Below are positions 9,225 to 18,680 of a stretch of 64,000 nt of DNA, in pieces. The first letter of the stretch is position 1, and each line of letters opens with the position of its first letter. The DNA is from JAADJA01 sp963840975. GTDB lineage: Bacteria; Bacteroidota; Bacteroidia; Bacteroidales; JAADJA01. The position numbers and the translations under genes were made by a program. Location of the stretch: contig CAWJBC010000021.1 in NCBI GenBank assembly GCA_963840975.1, forward strand, positions 1 through 64,000, given 5' to 3'. The notes below the pieces were generated by a model. That model was not told where the DNA came from. It ran no database searches and saw only the letters and a list, made by a program, of their open reading frames with translations.

Positions 9225-11420
9225 TCAGTTCATTGGGGTTGTTTTCGGATCGTTATCTCCACTGAGTAAGGTCATTTCGTTAATCAAATTTGTAGCGCCG
9301 GCAAATTTATCAATAATAAACAGGCAGTAACGAATGTCGAGAGCGATATTCCTGCATTGTGAAATATCGTAAACCAAATCGCTCATGGTTCCTTCCCAGC
9401 AGCGGTCGAAGTTCAGCCCAACCAGGTTTCCATCCGCATCCAGCACCGGGCTGCCTGAGTTTCCGCCCGAAGTGTGATTAGTGGCTGTAAAACAGACGTG
9501 CATGTTCCCATCCCGATCTGCGTAAGGTCCGAAATCTTTGCTTTTATAAAGCTCCTTCAGCTTATCCTCAACAACATAATCATAAATATCCGGGTCTTCT
9601 TTTTCCATGATCCCATCCAGAGTTGTATAGTACCTGAAATTAACCGCATCATCCGGCTGATAGCCTTTCACATTGCCGTAAGTAACCCGTAAAGTAAAAT
9701 TAGCATCCGGATAGAATTTTTTCATCGGTTGCATTTCCATTTGGGCTTTCATGTAAACCCTCATCAGGCTGTCAATGGCAGCGCTGTTGCTTACCACGCC
9801 CGGCATCAGGTTTTTCTCATAAAACGAAACCACGTCGATTGCCATCTTGTAAGCAATGTCTTTTTCGATAGTCTTACTTTTGCCGGGTTTATAGTTATTA
9901 AGCAATCCGGCAACTCTTTCTTCCGAACCGAATATGGATTTAGAAAAAACTGTTTCAGCCATTTGACTGAAATCTCCTTTTTCATTATGATAAAGATTTT
10001 CTATTTCAGGTGGCCAATCTTTCCGGTCAATATTGGTGCAGTAATCAGCCATCATTGCAATAAAAATATCTTTGTCAATTCCAGCCTGGTAATTTTTAAA
10101 ATATGGTTCAGCCGATTTCGACAGTTTCTCAGTTAGTTTACTGACCTCACTTTGTTCTGCATCTTTATTTTTGCTTGTTTCAACGAGGGTTTTAAAAGAA
10201 AAGGCATACCTTATGATCTCAATGCTGAGAATGGATTCGCGCAAATAATTGAATTGCAGATTCAGTGGCGTCAATATCTTGTGAGAACGGGACAACTCAC
10301 CCAGGAGCATTCCGTATTTCTCTTTGTTTGATTCGCTTGAGTTTACCCAATTTTCAAATTCCTGTTCAAACTCCTGTTTCATTTCCACAGTTTTCAGCCT
10401 CCGGATGCCTCTGCTTTCGCCGATAAATTTTTTCCATCCATTGGCAATCCCCGATCGTTTGGCAGAATACTGTATTCTGACTTCCCTGCTATCATTCATA
10501 GCTGCATTGTAAATATCCAGTTTTTTTTCCCTGAGCCCGATCCTGACAGGATTTAAAACATTCACCTGCATATCAATACCATAAGAAGTAATGTACTCCT
10601 GTGTACTCCCCGGATACCCAAAAACAAAAGTAAAATCGTTTTCCTTCACCCCTTTTGTGGAGATGGTAAGGTGTTTTTTGGGTTGATAGGGCACATTGTT
10701 TTCAGAATATTTTGCAGGCTTATTGGCACTGTCAGCATAAATCCTGAACAGCGAAAAATCGCCCGTATGCCGGGGCCAAACCCAGTTATCGGTATCGCCA
10801 CCATAATTACCAATGTTTGACGGGGGGGCGCCAACGAGTCTTACATCCTCAAACACTTCGTTAATGAAAAGGAAATATCTGTTACCGTAAAAAAAGGATT
10901 TAACTTCAGCACGATAATATGTATCCTTTACTGCTTCTTCTTTTATTTTCTTAATATTTTCCTCTATCCTGACAGACCTATTGACATCATTCATTTTTTC
11001 ATCAACGCCTTCAAGAACGAGGGTGGTTACCTCCTCCATCCTTACTAAGAAAGTAACTTTTAAGCCCGGATTGGAAAGTTCTTCCGACCGGTTTATTGCC
11101 CAGAAACCGTTCGTTAGATAATCGTGGTCAAGCGAAGAATGCGATTGTATATAGCCATTTCCACAATGATGATTGGTAAGCACCAGACCTTCTGCTGAGA
11201 TGAGTTCTCCCGTACATCCACCGCCAAAAATGACGATGGCATCCTTGAGACTTGAGTGGTTTTCGGAGTAGATATCTTCGGCAGTAATGCGCATTCCCAT
11301 TGCCTGCATCTCGCTTTCGTTCATCTCTCCCAGGTACATTGGAATCCACATACCTTCGTCAGACTTTGCAAGTAGGGAGCAGAAAACCCATAGGCTTAAG
11401 AAGGTAATTTTCTTTAACAT
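9225..11420 (-). CDS. S46 dipeptidyl-peptidase, DPP11 type (Asp/Glu-specific)
   Basis: This 731-residue exported serine peptidase removes dipeptides from the N-termini of peptides. A signal peptide (ITFLSLWVFCSLLAKS) precedes the mature start DEGMWIPMYL. His85 lies in VLTNHHCGNGY, an Asp in RHTGDFSLFR (Asp221), and Ser655 in GGNSGSPVLDADG. Arg673 lies in GLNFDRCWEG; an Arg at this place marks DPP11 (acidic P1 residues), whereas DPP7 has Gly. The His, Ser and Arg numbers coincide with those known for Porphyromonas gingivalis DPP11. The role is periplasmic peptide breakdown feeding amino-acid fermentation. A good promoter lies directly upstream. Confidence 0.92.
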   Translation of the reverse strand: MLKKITFLSLWVFCSLLAKSDEGMWIPMYLGEMNESEMQAMGMRITAEDIYSENHSSLKDAIVIFGGGCTGELISAEGLVLTNHHCGNGYIQSHSSLDHDYLTNGFWAINRSEELSNPGLKVTFLVRMEEVTTLVLEGVDEKMNDVNRSVRIEENIKKIKEEAVKDTYYRAEVKSFFYGNRYFLFINEVFEDVRLVGAPPSNIGNYGGDTDNWVWPRHTGDFSLFRIYADSANKPAKYSENNVPYQPKKHLTISTKGVKENDFTFVFGYPGSTQEYITSYGIDMQVNVLNPVRIGLREKKLDIYNAAMNDSREVRIQYSAKRSGIANGWKKFIGESRGIRRLKTVEMKQEFEQEFENWVNSSESNKEKYGMLLGELSRSHKILTPLNLQFNYLRESILSIEIIRYAFSFKTLVETSKNKDAEQSEVSKLTEKLSKSAEPYFKNYQAGIDKDIFIAMMADYCTNIDRKDWPPEIENLYHNEKGDFSQMAETVFSKSIFGSEERVAGLLNNYKPGKSKTIEKDIAYKMAIDVVSFYEKNLMPGVVSNSAAIDSLMRVYMKAQMEMQPMKKFYPDANFTLRVTYGNVKGYQPDDAVNFRYYTTLDGIMEKEDPDIYDYVVEDKLKELYKSKDFGPYADRDGNMHVCFTATNHTSGGNSGSPVLDADGNLVGLNFDRCWEGTMSDLVYDISQCRNIALDIRYCLFIIDKFAGATNLINEMTLLSGDNDPKTTPMN

Positions 11421-11443
11421 AACACTTAATTTTAATAGCCGGG

Positions 11444-11473
11444 CAAATATAGTAAATTGAAATACCGAGTCAA
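11444..11473 (-). promoter_or_regulatory. Bacteroidota-type promoter for the S46 peptidase
   Basis: On the minus strand a TTG (11473-11471) is followed after 19 bases by TATATTTG (11451-11444), matching the TTG / TAnnTTTG consensus at the right spacing. The start codon is 24 bases further on. The TTG overlaps the stop codon of the upstream lipoprotein gene, so the peptidase can be transcribed independently of it. Confidence 0.55.
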
Positions 11474-12825
11474 TAGCCTGAATTAATTTTATCCAAACCT
11501 TGTTTAATGTAGTTGCGGTCGAAAGTTGTTATCAATTCGCCAAAAGCCTTTTCCCTTGCTTCCTGCATATTGCCTCCCACACCTCTTATCCCGCTGATGT
11601 CTTTAAGCCAGATCGTATTATTTTGCTGGTCAGTCAATTTTAGTTCTCCTTTCAGATCAACCGATACAAGTCCACCTGCACTGTCTCCCTTTTTATAATC
11701 CAAACCCAGGTAAAAAGTAAAATCGGAGGATTCATTGTCAGTTATCTGGTAACCCGACCCAACAGCATTTTTTACAAATGCCTGGTTTAGCCTCGAGCAT
11801 TCATTGTCTGAACAACTGTTGTCAGAAATTTTCATCCTCATCGAAGGAGAACCGATATTGATAGTTACAATTGCCGGGAGTATGGTCTTTTTTAACACAA
11901 TACCCCTGATAAATATATCTTCAACGGCTTTTGATGCTATTTCTTTCAGGTTGATCCGGGCAGAAAACTGTTCCTGTTTGTTCTTTGAATTGATCACATC
12001 GGGTTGCAGATATACAAACCCTGCACCGTCAGAGTTCTGGCGATCTTTTTTCAGATAGCCGCCGGTATAGCCAAACTCAATGGGAATTCCGCGGGCAGCC
12101 GTTTCGCCATAACGTACTATGAATTTTATTGGTTTGTCGTAAGCGGTTCCCCTTTTAACTTTTATTTCATTGATTTCAGGCATGACGGACAATGCAGCCA
12201 GCAACTGATCCATAGAAGAAAACAGGCGATTGCCTATATCCATCCGGTTACTATTGAATGTTACAGAAGTTTCCTCCTTCAGGTAGGATTTGATAGCCTG
12301 GAGTCCTTGCAAATAAAAGGCTAACGCCTCTTTAGGATTGGATGCGGTTTCTTCCTCCAATCCTGAATTGTATTTTGCAAGTGCAGTTATCAGAGCCTCC
12401 TGTTTTTTCTGTTCTTTCATTTCGACGTAGGTCGCTTTACTGATTCGGAAGTAAACCCAGTACGAGTCATTTGTTTCATAATATTCAACAGGTTCGAAAC
12501 CCTCCAGATAATCTTCTACTGTAGTTTCTATCCGCTGATCGTACGACTCGATATGTCCATATTTATTTTCGATTGTATGATAAACGGAGGTTGAACTTAT
12601 CTGGGCAGAAACTTCCCCTGCGAGGTCAGCGAGTGCATCTTTGCGCGCGTTTGCAATGTATTCAGCCGAAGTGCCAATTTTTTTGGCGCTGCCAATGCCG
12701 ACATAATATCCGGCTATGATTGGTTTTTGCTTCATCCAGGCAGGTTGAGCTTCAAATTCGGCGGCTTGTTTTTTTGCTGCACAGCCCGCCAATAAAATCA
12801 TCAATACGAAAAGGATTCCTCTCAT
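11470..12825 (-). CDS. LPP20-family lipoprotein
   Basis: The 451-residue protein starts MRGILFVLMILLAGCAAKK, with a lipobox (LAGC), so it is a lipid-anchored envelope protein. PAWMKQKPIIAGYYVGIGSAKK and ANARKDALADLAGEVSAQI resemble the LPP20 domain, in which residues around the ARxDALxxLA segment are conserved. The C-terminal half is beta-rich, with FTFYLGLDYKKGDS and VDLKGELKLTDQQNNTIW. Its start overlaps the stop of the upstream lipoprotein gene by ATGA, so the two are almost certainly translated together. The function is unknown; an outer-membrane assembly or scaffold role is a guess. Confidence 0.75.
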   Translation of the reverse strand: MRGILFVLMILLAGCAAKKQAAEFEAQPAWMKQKPIIAGYYVGIGSAKKIGTSAEYIANARKDALADLAGEVSAQISSTSVYHTIENKYGHIESYDQRIETTVEDYLEGFEPVEYYETNDSYWVYFRISKATYVEMKEQKKQEALITALAKYNSGLEEETASNPKEALAFYLQGLQAIKSYLKEETSVTFNSNRMDIGNRLFSSMDQLLAALSVMPEINEIKVKRGTAYDKPIKFIVRYGETAARGIPIEFGYTGGYLKKDRQNSDGAGFVYLQPDVINSKNKQEQFSARINLKEIASKAVEDIFIRGIVLKKTILPAIVTINIGSPSMRMKISDNSCSDNECSRLNQAFVKNAVGSGYQITDNESSDFTFYLGLDYKKGDSAGGLVSVDLKGELKLTDQQNNTIWLKDISGIRGVGGNMQEAREKAFGELITTFDRNYIKQGLDKINSGY

Positions 12826-14186
12826 TTAACTTCAGGATTGAATTTGTCAACTTTTTGAACGATTCCATTCACGGCACGGTCATACAGTTCATCCAGGAGC
12901 GAAGCTGTTGTCTGGATGGTCTGTTTGGCATTAAACAGTTGCTTCAATGAATTGATATCCCGTGTGTTGTTTTTTATTACATCTTCCGGTGAATTGCTAT
13001 CCTTATATTTCCAGTATCCCGGCACGAGGTTCTTTTTTTCGCCCTCAAACTTGGCATAATGCAATTGGTCACTATTACTGTTATTGTAACTCTCACTTAC
13101 GAGTACTTCACCGTCATTGGTTGAAACCATTTTAAAACTCAGGTTGAGCCTTGCCGAATTTTCCATTTCAAATTCAAAATATTCTATCTTGTGCCAGATG
13201 ATCTTTTCAACTTCATTGCCTGATTCATCCTTGATCTTATAGGTTTCTTTCAGGTAACCTCTTTGGGTGGTCTTTATCAGTTTGCCTTCCGACTTAATGA
13301 CCTCGGCAATATTTCCTGACAAAACGGCTTTGATTCCAGCGAGGTTAGCTGCCTGCAAATTGATTTTTCCTCTGTCGAACACACCCGGATTCACTGATCC
13401 CTGATCAATGATCCTGATGAAAGGATTGGTAGTTTCCTGCAGACGGGACCTTAATTTATTGGAAAAAGATTTCGTGATTTCGGGCTGGATATTTTTTGAA
13501 AAAGAAAAGTCAGTAATCAAAATGGTGAGGGTTCCTTTTTCGAGGGCTTCATCTTTTAATGTTGCGGCTTGCTTATATCCATTTGTTGCATTCAAAATTT
13601 CAATGAGTTTATAATAGGCGTTTCTGTATTGGGCATTTTCGAGCAGTTGATTTGCATCCCTGTAAATGGGTTCATATTTCGCAACCGTGTATTTTTCTTT
13701 CACATCCTTATAAAGCGGGTCAACCTTCATTATTTCTTCAAAAACCAGCCGTGCTGCCGTAAACTCCTCCCTGTTTAATTTGTCAGTCCCTTCTGTATAT
13801 TTTTTATTCAAATAATCGTCCTTTGCCTCCTCATAAAAGGGTTTATAGGTATCAGGGAAATTTAATGTCACCCCTGCGCTTTTCAACTTCGAATAGTAGG
13901 TTTCGGCATTTTTATAATGCTTAACAGCGGTTTCGTAATCAGCAGCATTGAAAGAAGATAAAAATTCTGTAAGTTTATGGTCGAGGGTTAACTGTCCGTT
14001 TTTTCTTAAACCGAGTTTGGCTTCCACATTGCTATCTTTTCTTTTGACAGCCTCGTAATAATATTCGGCGGCATCTTCATAAAGACCGGCATTCTCAAAT
14101 TTGGAAGCCTGTTTGGTAAATTTTTTAGATGCGCATGCTGAAACTAAAATCAGGACACCGATAATCAGATAAAATTTTTTCATCAT
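12822..14186 (-). CDS. Lipoprotein with TPR-like helical repeats
   Basis: The start is taken at the ATG at 14186 (MMKKFYLIIGVLILVSACASKK); the frame can begin at a TTG six bases earlier. A lipobox (VSAC) indicates lipid anchoring. Residues 25-230 contain repeats of the TPR kind, such as FENAGLYEDAAEYYYEAVKR and ADYETAVKHYKNAETYY. The second half has an alpha/beta core with TILITDFSFSKNIQPEITK and IKAVLSGNIAEVIK, which recalls CsgG-like or TolB-N-like folds, although I cannot assign the family. It is translationally coupled to the LPP20-like gene downstream. The two probably act as one envelope complex. Confidence 0.7.
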   Translation of the reverse strand: MMKKFYLIIGVLILVSACASKKFTKQASKFENAGLYEDAAEYYYEAVKRKDSNVEAKLGLRKNGQLTLDHKLTEFLSSFNAADYETAVKHYKNAETYYSKLKSAGVTLNFPDTYKPFYEEAKDDYLNKKYTEGTDKLNREEFTAARLVFEEIMKVDPLYKDVKEKYTVAKYEPIYRDANQLLENAQYRNAYYKLIEILNATNGYKQAATLKDEALEKGTLTILITDFSFSKNIQPEITKSFSNKLRSRLQETTNPFIRIIDQGSVNPGVFDRGKINLQAANLAGIKAVLSGNIAEVIKSEGKLIKTTQRGYLKETYKIKDESGNEVEKIIWHKIEYFEFEMENSARLNLSFKMVSTNDGEVLVSESYNNSNSDQLHYAKFEGEKKNLVPGYWKYKDSNSPEDVIKNNTRDINSLKQLFNAKQTIQTTASLLDELYDRAVNGIVQKVDKFNPEVK

Positions 14187-14283
14187 TTGCAAATGTTATT
14201 GGTGCTGCAAATTACAATAATCTTCCAAAAAAACATGATGGCATAAAATTATAAAATAAGTTCAATCCCTGCCCGAATAAATA

Positions 14284-14316
14284 TTGCAATTCATTATTCG
14301 AGTTTTCATACCTTTG
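14284..14316 (+). promoter_or_regulatory. Possible promoter for the MORN protein gene
   Basis: TTG (14284-14286) is followed after 22 bases by TACCTTTG (14309-14316), close to the TTG / TAnnTTTG consensus of Bacteroidota. The start codon is at 14366, giving a leader of about 45 bases. Confidence 0.4.
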
Positions 14317-14365
14317 TATCTTATCAAATCAGCATAATAAGAATCTCTTATGAAAAATCAACTTT

Positions 14366-15061
14366 ATGAAAACAACTAATTCCAATATTACAGTTTTGCA
14401 GGTCTTCTTCATTATTTTTTTTGCAGGGGTCAATTACCTTTCGGCCCAGGAGGAATGCAAGGTATTGAAACTAGAAATCAATGAATCGTATTCCGGGAAA
14501 TGTAAAAAAGGACTTGCAAATGGTAAAGGAAAAGCCGTTGGAACAGATACTTATGAGGGTCAGTTCAGTGATGGACTGCCCTGGGGAAGAGGGACTTATA
14601 CCTGGGAAAACGGGGATGTTTACGTTGGAGATTGGAAAAACGGCATGAGGAATGGTGAAGGCGACTTTACATTTAAATTAAATGAAAGAGATACTACTGT
14701 TTCGGGAATGTGGGAAAACGATCAATACCTTGGACCTAAACCCAAGACGCCGCAAGTAATCACAAAAACAAGTATTGACCGTTTCAACATTTATAACCAG
14801 GGAGGTATTTTAAACAGAGTTTTAATTGATTTCCAGCAAAATGGTATGCGCAACACTGGGATCACGAACCTCCTGATTTCTTCAGACAAGGGTACGCAAA
14901 CAAACCTTGGTTATCTGGTGGGTTATGAGAACATTACTTTTCCTGTACAGATAAAAGTTTCCTATACTACTTACAACAAACTGCGCAGTCAGCAAGTTTA
15001 TGCCGTTTTTGAATTTATAATTTTTGAGCCTGGCGACTGGCGTGTGGAAATTATTAATTAA
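14366..15061 (+). CDS. Secreted MORN-repeat protein
   Basis: The 231-residue protein has a signal peptide ending near LSAQ. From about residue 40 to 110 there are three to four MORN-type repeats (GKCKKGLANGKGKAVG, YEGQFSDGLPWGRGTYTW, YVGDWKNGMRNGEGDFTF). The C-terminal 100 residues form a beta-rich domain without a family that I recognise. MORN repeats form flat beta-hairpin stacks often used in protein or lipid contacts. The role is unknown. It lies upstream of a ferredoxin-nitroreductase with a 58-base gap. Confidence 0.8.
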   Translation: MKTTNSNITVLQVFFIIFFAGVNYLSAQEECKVLKLEINESYSGKCKKGLANGKGKAVGTDTYEGQFSDGLPWGRGTYTWENGDVYVGDWKNGMRNGEGDFTFKLNERDTTVSGMWENDQYLGPKPKTPQVITKTSIDRFNIYNQGGILNRVLIDFQQNGMRNTGITNLLISSDKGTQTNLGYLVGYENITFPVQIKVSYTTYNKLRSQQVYAVFEFIIFEPGDWRVEIIN

Positions 15062-15119
15062 GGCTTTCATCAATAGCGACCATCAAGGAGCAAAAAGTCT
15101 AAACCTCAATAAGATCAAT

Positions 15120-16040
15120 ATGGCGATCCCAACCTCACGAACCAAAGAATTAGCCCGCATAACCATTGACGAGGGAAAATGCAACGGGTGTGGACTTTGC
15201 GTTGATGTCTGCAAAGATTTCAGTATCGTTATGAAAGACGGTAAAGCCCATGTGAGCGGGACTCCCTTTTTCGGATGTATCGGTTGCGGTCATTGCATGG
15301 CGATATGCCCGAAAGATGCAATTTCCATTGACGGTCGGTTTACTTCAAGAGCCGATTTGTTTCCGCTTCCCGATAAAGGAAATTCTGCAAATTATGAATC
15401 CGTTCTTGCTATTTTCCACCGAAGGCGGAGTATCCGCGAGTTCAGAGATAAAATTGTTGAGCAGGAAATGATTGACAAGGTGCTTGACGCAGCCAAAACA
15501 GCACCTATGGGATTGCCTCCTTCGGATGTAAGTGTGGTGGTATTGAGCTCAAAGGAAAAAGTAAGGCAGTTTGCCCAGGATTATTGCAAATTACTCGAAA
15601 ACCTGAAATGGTTTTTCTCCGGGTGGTTTCTCGCCATCATGCGCCCTTTTTGGGGAAAAGCGGGAGATGAAATGTTCAGGGGATTTCTCCGACCGCTGGT
15701 TCACGGCTACATCAAATCCATGAATGCCGGTAATAACCTGGTAACTTATGATGCGCCCGTTGCCTTGTATTTTTACGGATCACCTTATTGTGATCCTGCC
15801 GATCCCATTATTGCCGCCACCTACGCTATGATCGCTGCTGAATCGCTGGGGCTTGGAACCTGCATGTTAGGCGGTGTTCATCCATTCATCCAAAAAGGAA
15901 AAAGGGCACGTAAGTTCCGTGAAAAGTACGGTATCAGATTTACCAGCCGTGAGGGATTGATTGTCATCATGGGCTATCCCGGTGTAAAATATAATAAAGG
16001 AATAAAGAGGACATTTGCCAATGTCAGTACGATGAATTAA
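15120..16040 (+). CDS. Ferredoxin-nitroreductase fusion oxidoreductase
   Basis: I start at the ATG at 15120 (MAIPTSRTKELARITID); the open frame extends 32 codons upstream into the MORN gene. The 306-residue protein has two [4Fe-4S] motifs near residues 20-70: CNGCGLCVDVCKDF and CIGCGHCMAICPKDA. An FMN nitroreductase domain follows, with RRRSIREFRDK and a C-terminal AESLGLGTCMLGG segment. The fusion lets ferredoxin-type clusters feed the flavin. The substrate is unknown; homologous fusions are widespread in anaerobes. Confidence 0.88.
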   Translation: MAIPTSRTKELARITIDEGKCNGCGLCVDVCKDFSIVMKDGKAHVSGTPFFGCIGCGHCMAICPKDAISIDGRFTSRADLFPLPDKGNSANYESVLAIFHRRRSIREFRDKIVEQEMIDKVLDAAKTAPMGLPPSDVSVVVLSSKEKVRQFAQDYCKLLENLKWFFSGWFLAIMRPFWGKAGDEMFRGFLRPLVHGYIKSMNAGNNLVTYDAPVALYFYGSPYCDPADPIIAATYAMIAAESLGLGTCMLGGVHPFIQKGKRARKFREKYGIRFTSREGLIVIMGYPGVKYNKGIKRTFANVSTMN

Positions 16041-16090
16041 AAAATCAATAATTTCGCAACCGAATTAATTTTTAAAAGAAATAATATATC

Positions 16091-16504
16091 ATGAAAAGAA
16101 AAGCAACAGCCGTATGGCAGGGAACAGGGAAAGAAGGAAAAGGACATCTTTCGACGCAAAGCGGGGTATTAAACAAGACCCAGTATTCATTCACTTCACG
16201 TTTTGAAGAAGGCATCGGGACAAACCCGGAAGAGTTGGTTGCAGCAGCACATGCCGGATGTTTTACGATGAAACTGAGTTTCAATCTCACAGCGGCAGGT
16301 TTTAACCCGGATAAACTCGAAACCAACTGTGCTATTAATTTCGAAAATGGCGCAATCACAAATTCTCACCTCGATTTAACCGCAGAAGTAAAAGGAATAG
16401 ACAATGCAAAATTTGAAGAATTGGTGAAAGATGCAGAGAAGAACTGCCCCATTTCACAATTGCTGAATACCAAAATTTCTGTTTCGTTCAAATTGAATGG
16501 TTAA
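16091..16504 (+). CDS. OsmC-family peroxiredoxin
   Basis: The 137-residue protein reduces organic hydroperoxides with a Cys pair. It has the family pattern GTNPEELVAAAHAGCFTMKLS, containing the peroxidatic Cys, and a second Cys in KDAEKNCPISQLLN. The N-terminus (KRKATAVWQGTGKEGKGHL) also fits OsmC. It stands downstream of the ferredoxin-nitroreductase with a 50-base gap. Confidence 0.9.
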   Translation: MKRKATAVWQGTGKEGKGHLSTQSGVLNKTQYSFTSRFEEGIGTNPEELVAAAHAGCFTMKLSFNLTAAGFNPDKLETNCAINFENGAITNSHLDLTAEVKGIDNAKFEELVKDAEKNCPISQLLNTKISVSFKLNG

Positions 16505-16574
16505 ACAGGTTTTGAGCAAATCTATAATTCAGTAGATATTTAGCACTAATCAAATACGACTAATGCAATTGTTG

Positions 16575-16600
16575 AATTTCAGTTATGGAAACCTGAAATT
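16575..16600. other. Inverted repeat between convergent genes
   Basis: AATTTCAG (16575-16582) and CTGAAATT (16593-16600) form a perfect 8-bp hairpin stem with a 10-base loop. It lies between the convergent osmC-like and OmpA-family genes. It may act as a weak two-way terminator, but no T run follows. Confidence 0.35.
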
Positions 16601-16619
16601 GAGTTGTTCACCATGAAAT

Positions 16620-18560
16620 TTAATCCACGACTTTAAACTCTGTTCTCCGGTTATTGGCTCTGCCTGATTCTGTTTCATTGGTATCAACAGGCTGGGTTTC
16701 AGCATATCCTTTGAAGCTTAATCGCTGTGATGCGACTCCGTTTTGGGTGAGGTATGTAATGACTGCTTTTGCTCTGTTTTCGGAAAGGGTGATATTATAT
16801 TCATGCTTGCCCACATTGTCGGTATGACCGCCGATCTCAATTTTTATTGAAGGATTTTCACTCATAAGTTCAATGAGTTTATTCAGTTCAATCTTCGATG
16901 TTTCCACAAGATCGTACCTGTCAGTTTCGAAAAATACATTTTTCATGACCACTTTAGCCCCGGTGATCAATGGTTCGAGTGGAATATCTTTGAGCACGGG
17001 GTCAGTTGATGGGTTTTTGCCTGTGAGGTTGAAATTTTCGGAATAGAACAGATACCCCTCTTTTGAAACGGTCAGTGCATAATCGTTATTTGCCGGAAGG
17101 CAAACCAGAAACTCACCGGTGGTTTTATTGGAAAATGATTCAACCGCAACTATACCATTATTAAGGTTGGTAAGTTCAAACTGGGCGCCTATTTTTTTAC
17201 CGCTATTCCGGTCGAAAACGGTTCCCTTGATGTAGGTAACCACTTGAGGACGGGCTTCTTTGTAAAGTTCAAAAGAATACAGATCAAGTCCGCCGTATCC
17301 GTCTTTCCGGTCGGAAGCGAACATTGCCAGTTCGCCAGTAGCACTGATGAGGATGCTGTTGTCATCCTTGTATGAATTGATCGGATAGCCAAGGTTCACA
17401 GGTGATCCCCATTCACCCGCACTGTCCTTTCGTGACATAAATATATCCAGACCACCCATTCCCACATGTCCGTCGGATGAAAAATAAAGGGTTTGGTTAT
17501 CAGGATGAATAAATACGGATCCCTCGTAACCATCGGTATTGATGTTGGGTCCAAGCTTAACAGGTTCAGACCATTCGCCCTTATTGTTCACAACCGAGTA
17601 CCAGATATCATAATCATTGTTCCGGTTACTGACAAAATACAAGGTTCTGCCATCGGATGAAATGGAGGGCTGTGATTCCCATGATCTCGAATTGACGGGC
17701 ACTCCAAGGTTGTATGGCGCCGTCCAGTTATTTCCTGATCTTTTCGATACAAAAAGATCGCATCTGCCATAACCTTCTCTGTCGGTGCCATATCCTTCCA
17801 TGCTTTCGCAGGCAGTGAAAATAAGGATATTCCCGTCTGCCGAAAGGGTCGGGGCGCCTTCATTATAAACAGTATTGATGGGTACTCCAAGGTCGGTGGC
17901 TGGCTGCCAGCCTTCCTTAAAATAACTGATAAAAAAATCTTCCTGTCGCCCTGTTATGGACCTGTTGTCTTTCAAAAGCCTTGTGAATAAAAGCGTTTGA
18001 TTATCGGCTGTCAGGCATGGAAAGTATTCATTGGATGCAGTGTTTACATTCTGACCCAGGTTTACCGGATTAAAAGGAACCGGATTCTGTATAGCTTCAA
18101 CAGCAAATTTGCAATTCGCGAGGTTTTTCTCAGCTTTGATTCGTGAAGCTCCATGTGCAGCATTCTTATAGTTGAGATACTTTTCGTAATGAATTACAGC
18201 ATCATTATACCAGCCATTTTCATATTCAATATCAGCTAAAATTAGAAAAGCGGGAGGATAGCGGTCAGGGTTAATTTCAAGGGCTTTTTTATAAACTGTC
18301 GCCGCCAGCGAATCGTTGCTTTCCTGTTCATAAATTTCGCCCAAAAGCATATAAGCTTCATAAAAATTCGGATCTTCGGTAATGGCTTGTTGAAAATTGA
18401 GTTTTGCCTCAATGGTCTTTTGCCGCTGGAGCAATTGTTCACCTGTTTCATAATATTTTTTTGCTTTTTTCGATTTTGTCGAAAGATCCTCCTGTGCTAA
18501 TGTAAATACAGGAGTAAGAAAAAGAAGGATGAACATTATTGTATGAACTCTCAAACGCAT
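16620..18560 (-). CDS. OmpA-family protein with TPR, propeller and carboxypeptidase-regulatory domains (PorE-like)
   Basis: I start at 18560 (MRLRVHTIMFILLFL), which gives a signal peptide ending TLAQ; the frame is open nine codons further. The protein is about 646 residues. Domains in order: TPR repeats (about 20-140), PD40/WD40-like propeller (about 165-420, with repeated blocks such as PTLSADGNILIFTA and QPSISSDGRTLYFVS), a carboxypeptidase-regulatory-like domain (about 430-510), and an OmpA peptidoglycan-binding domain ending SGRANNRRTEF. This order is that of PorE, which anchors the T9SS to peptidoglycan. Unlike PorE there is no lipobox Cys. Paralogues with this layout are common, so T9SS membership is inferred. 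Confidence 0.85.
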   Translation of the reverse strand: MRLRVHTIMFILLFLTPVFTLAQEDLSTKSKKAKKYYETGEQLLQRQKTIEAKLNFQQAITEDPNFYEAYMLLGEIYEQESNDSLAATVYKKALEINPDRYPPAFLILADIEYENGWYNDAVIHYEKYLNYKNAAHGASRIKAEKNLANCKFAVEAIQNPVPFNPVNLGQNVNTASNEYFPCLTADNQTLLFTRLLKDNRSITGRQEDFFISYFKEGWQPATDLGVPINTVYNEGAPTLSADGNILIFTACESMEGYGTDREGYGRCDLFVSKRSGNNWTAPYNLGVPVNSRSWESQPSISSDGRTLYFVSNRNNDYDIWYSVVNNKGEWSEPVKLGPNINTDGYEGSVFIHPDNQTLYFSSDGHVGMGGLDIFMSRKDSAGEWGSPVNLGYPINSYKDDNSILISATGELAMFASDRKDGYGGLDLYSFELYKEARPQVVTYIKGTVFDRNSGKKIGAQFELTNLNNGIVAVESFSNKTTGEFLVCLPANNDYALTVSKEGYLFYSENFNLTGKNPSTDPVLKDIPLEPLITGAKVVMKNVFFETDRYDLVETSKIELNKLIELMSENPSIKIEIGGHTDNVGKHEYNITLSENRAKAVITYLTQNGVASQRLSFKGYAETQPVDTNETESGRANNRRTEFKVVD

Positions 18561-18624
18561 AGAAAAATATTTGAATTTATACATCAACTCTTAACCTGTA
18601 CTTTGTCTCACATTCAGCGAAATG

Positions 18625-18680
18625 AACCTCCAACTTTGAACCTCAAACCTCGAACCTCAAACATCAAACCTCAAACCTCC
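18625..18680. repeat. Eight tandem copies of a 7-bp unit
   Basis: The stretch reads as eight 7-bp units close to AACCTCA (aacctcc, aactttg, aacctca, aacctcg, aacctca, aacatca, aacctca, aacctcc). It abuts the 3' end of queE exactly at its stop and lies just upstream of the OmpA-family gene, both on the minus strand. Confidence 0.75.

Noticed and set aside
15024..15119. Upstream extension of the ferredoxin-nitroreductase
   Set aside because: The 32 extra residues overlap the MORN gene and do not resemble the family; the ATG at 15120 fits better.
18625..18680. CRISPR-like array
   Set aside because: The unit is only 7 bp, has no spacers, and no cas genes are present.
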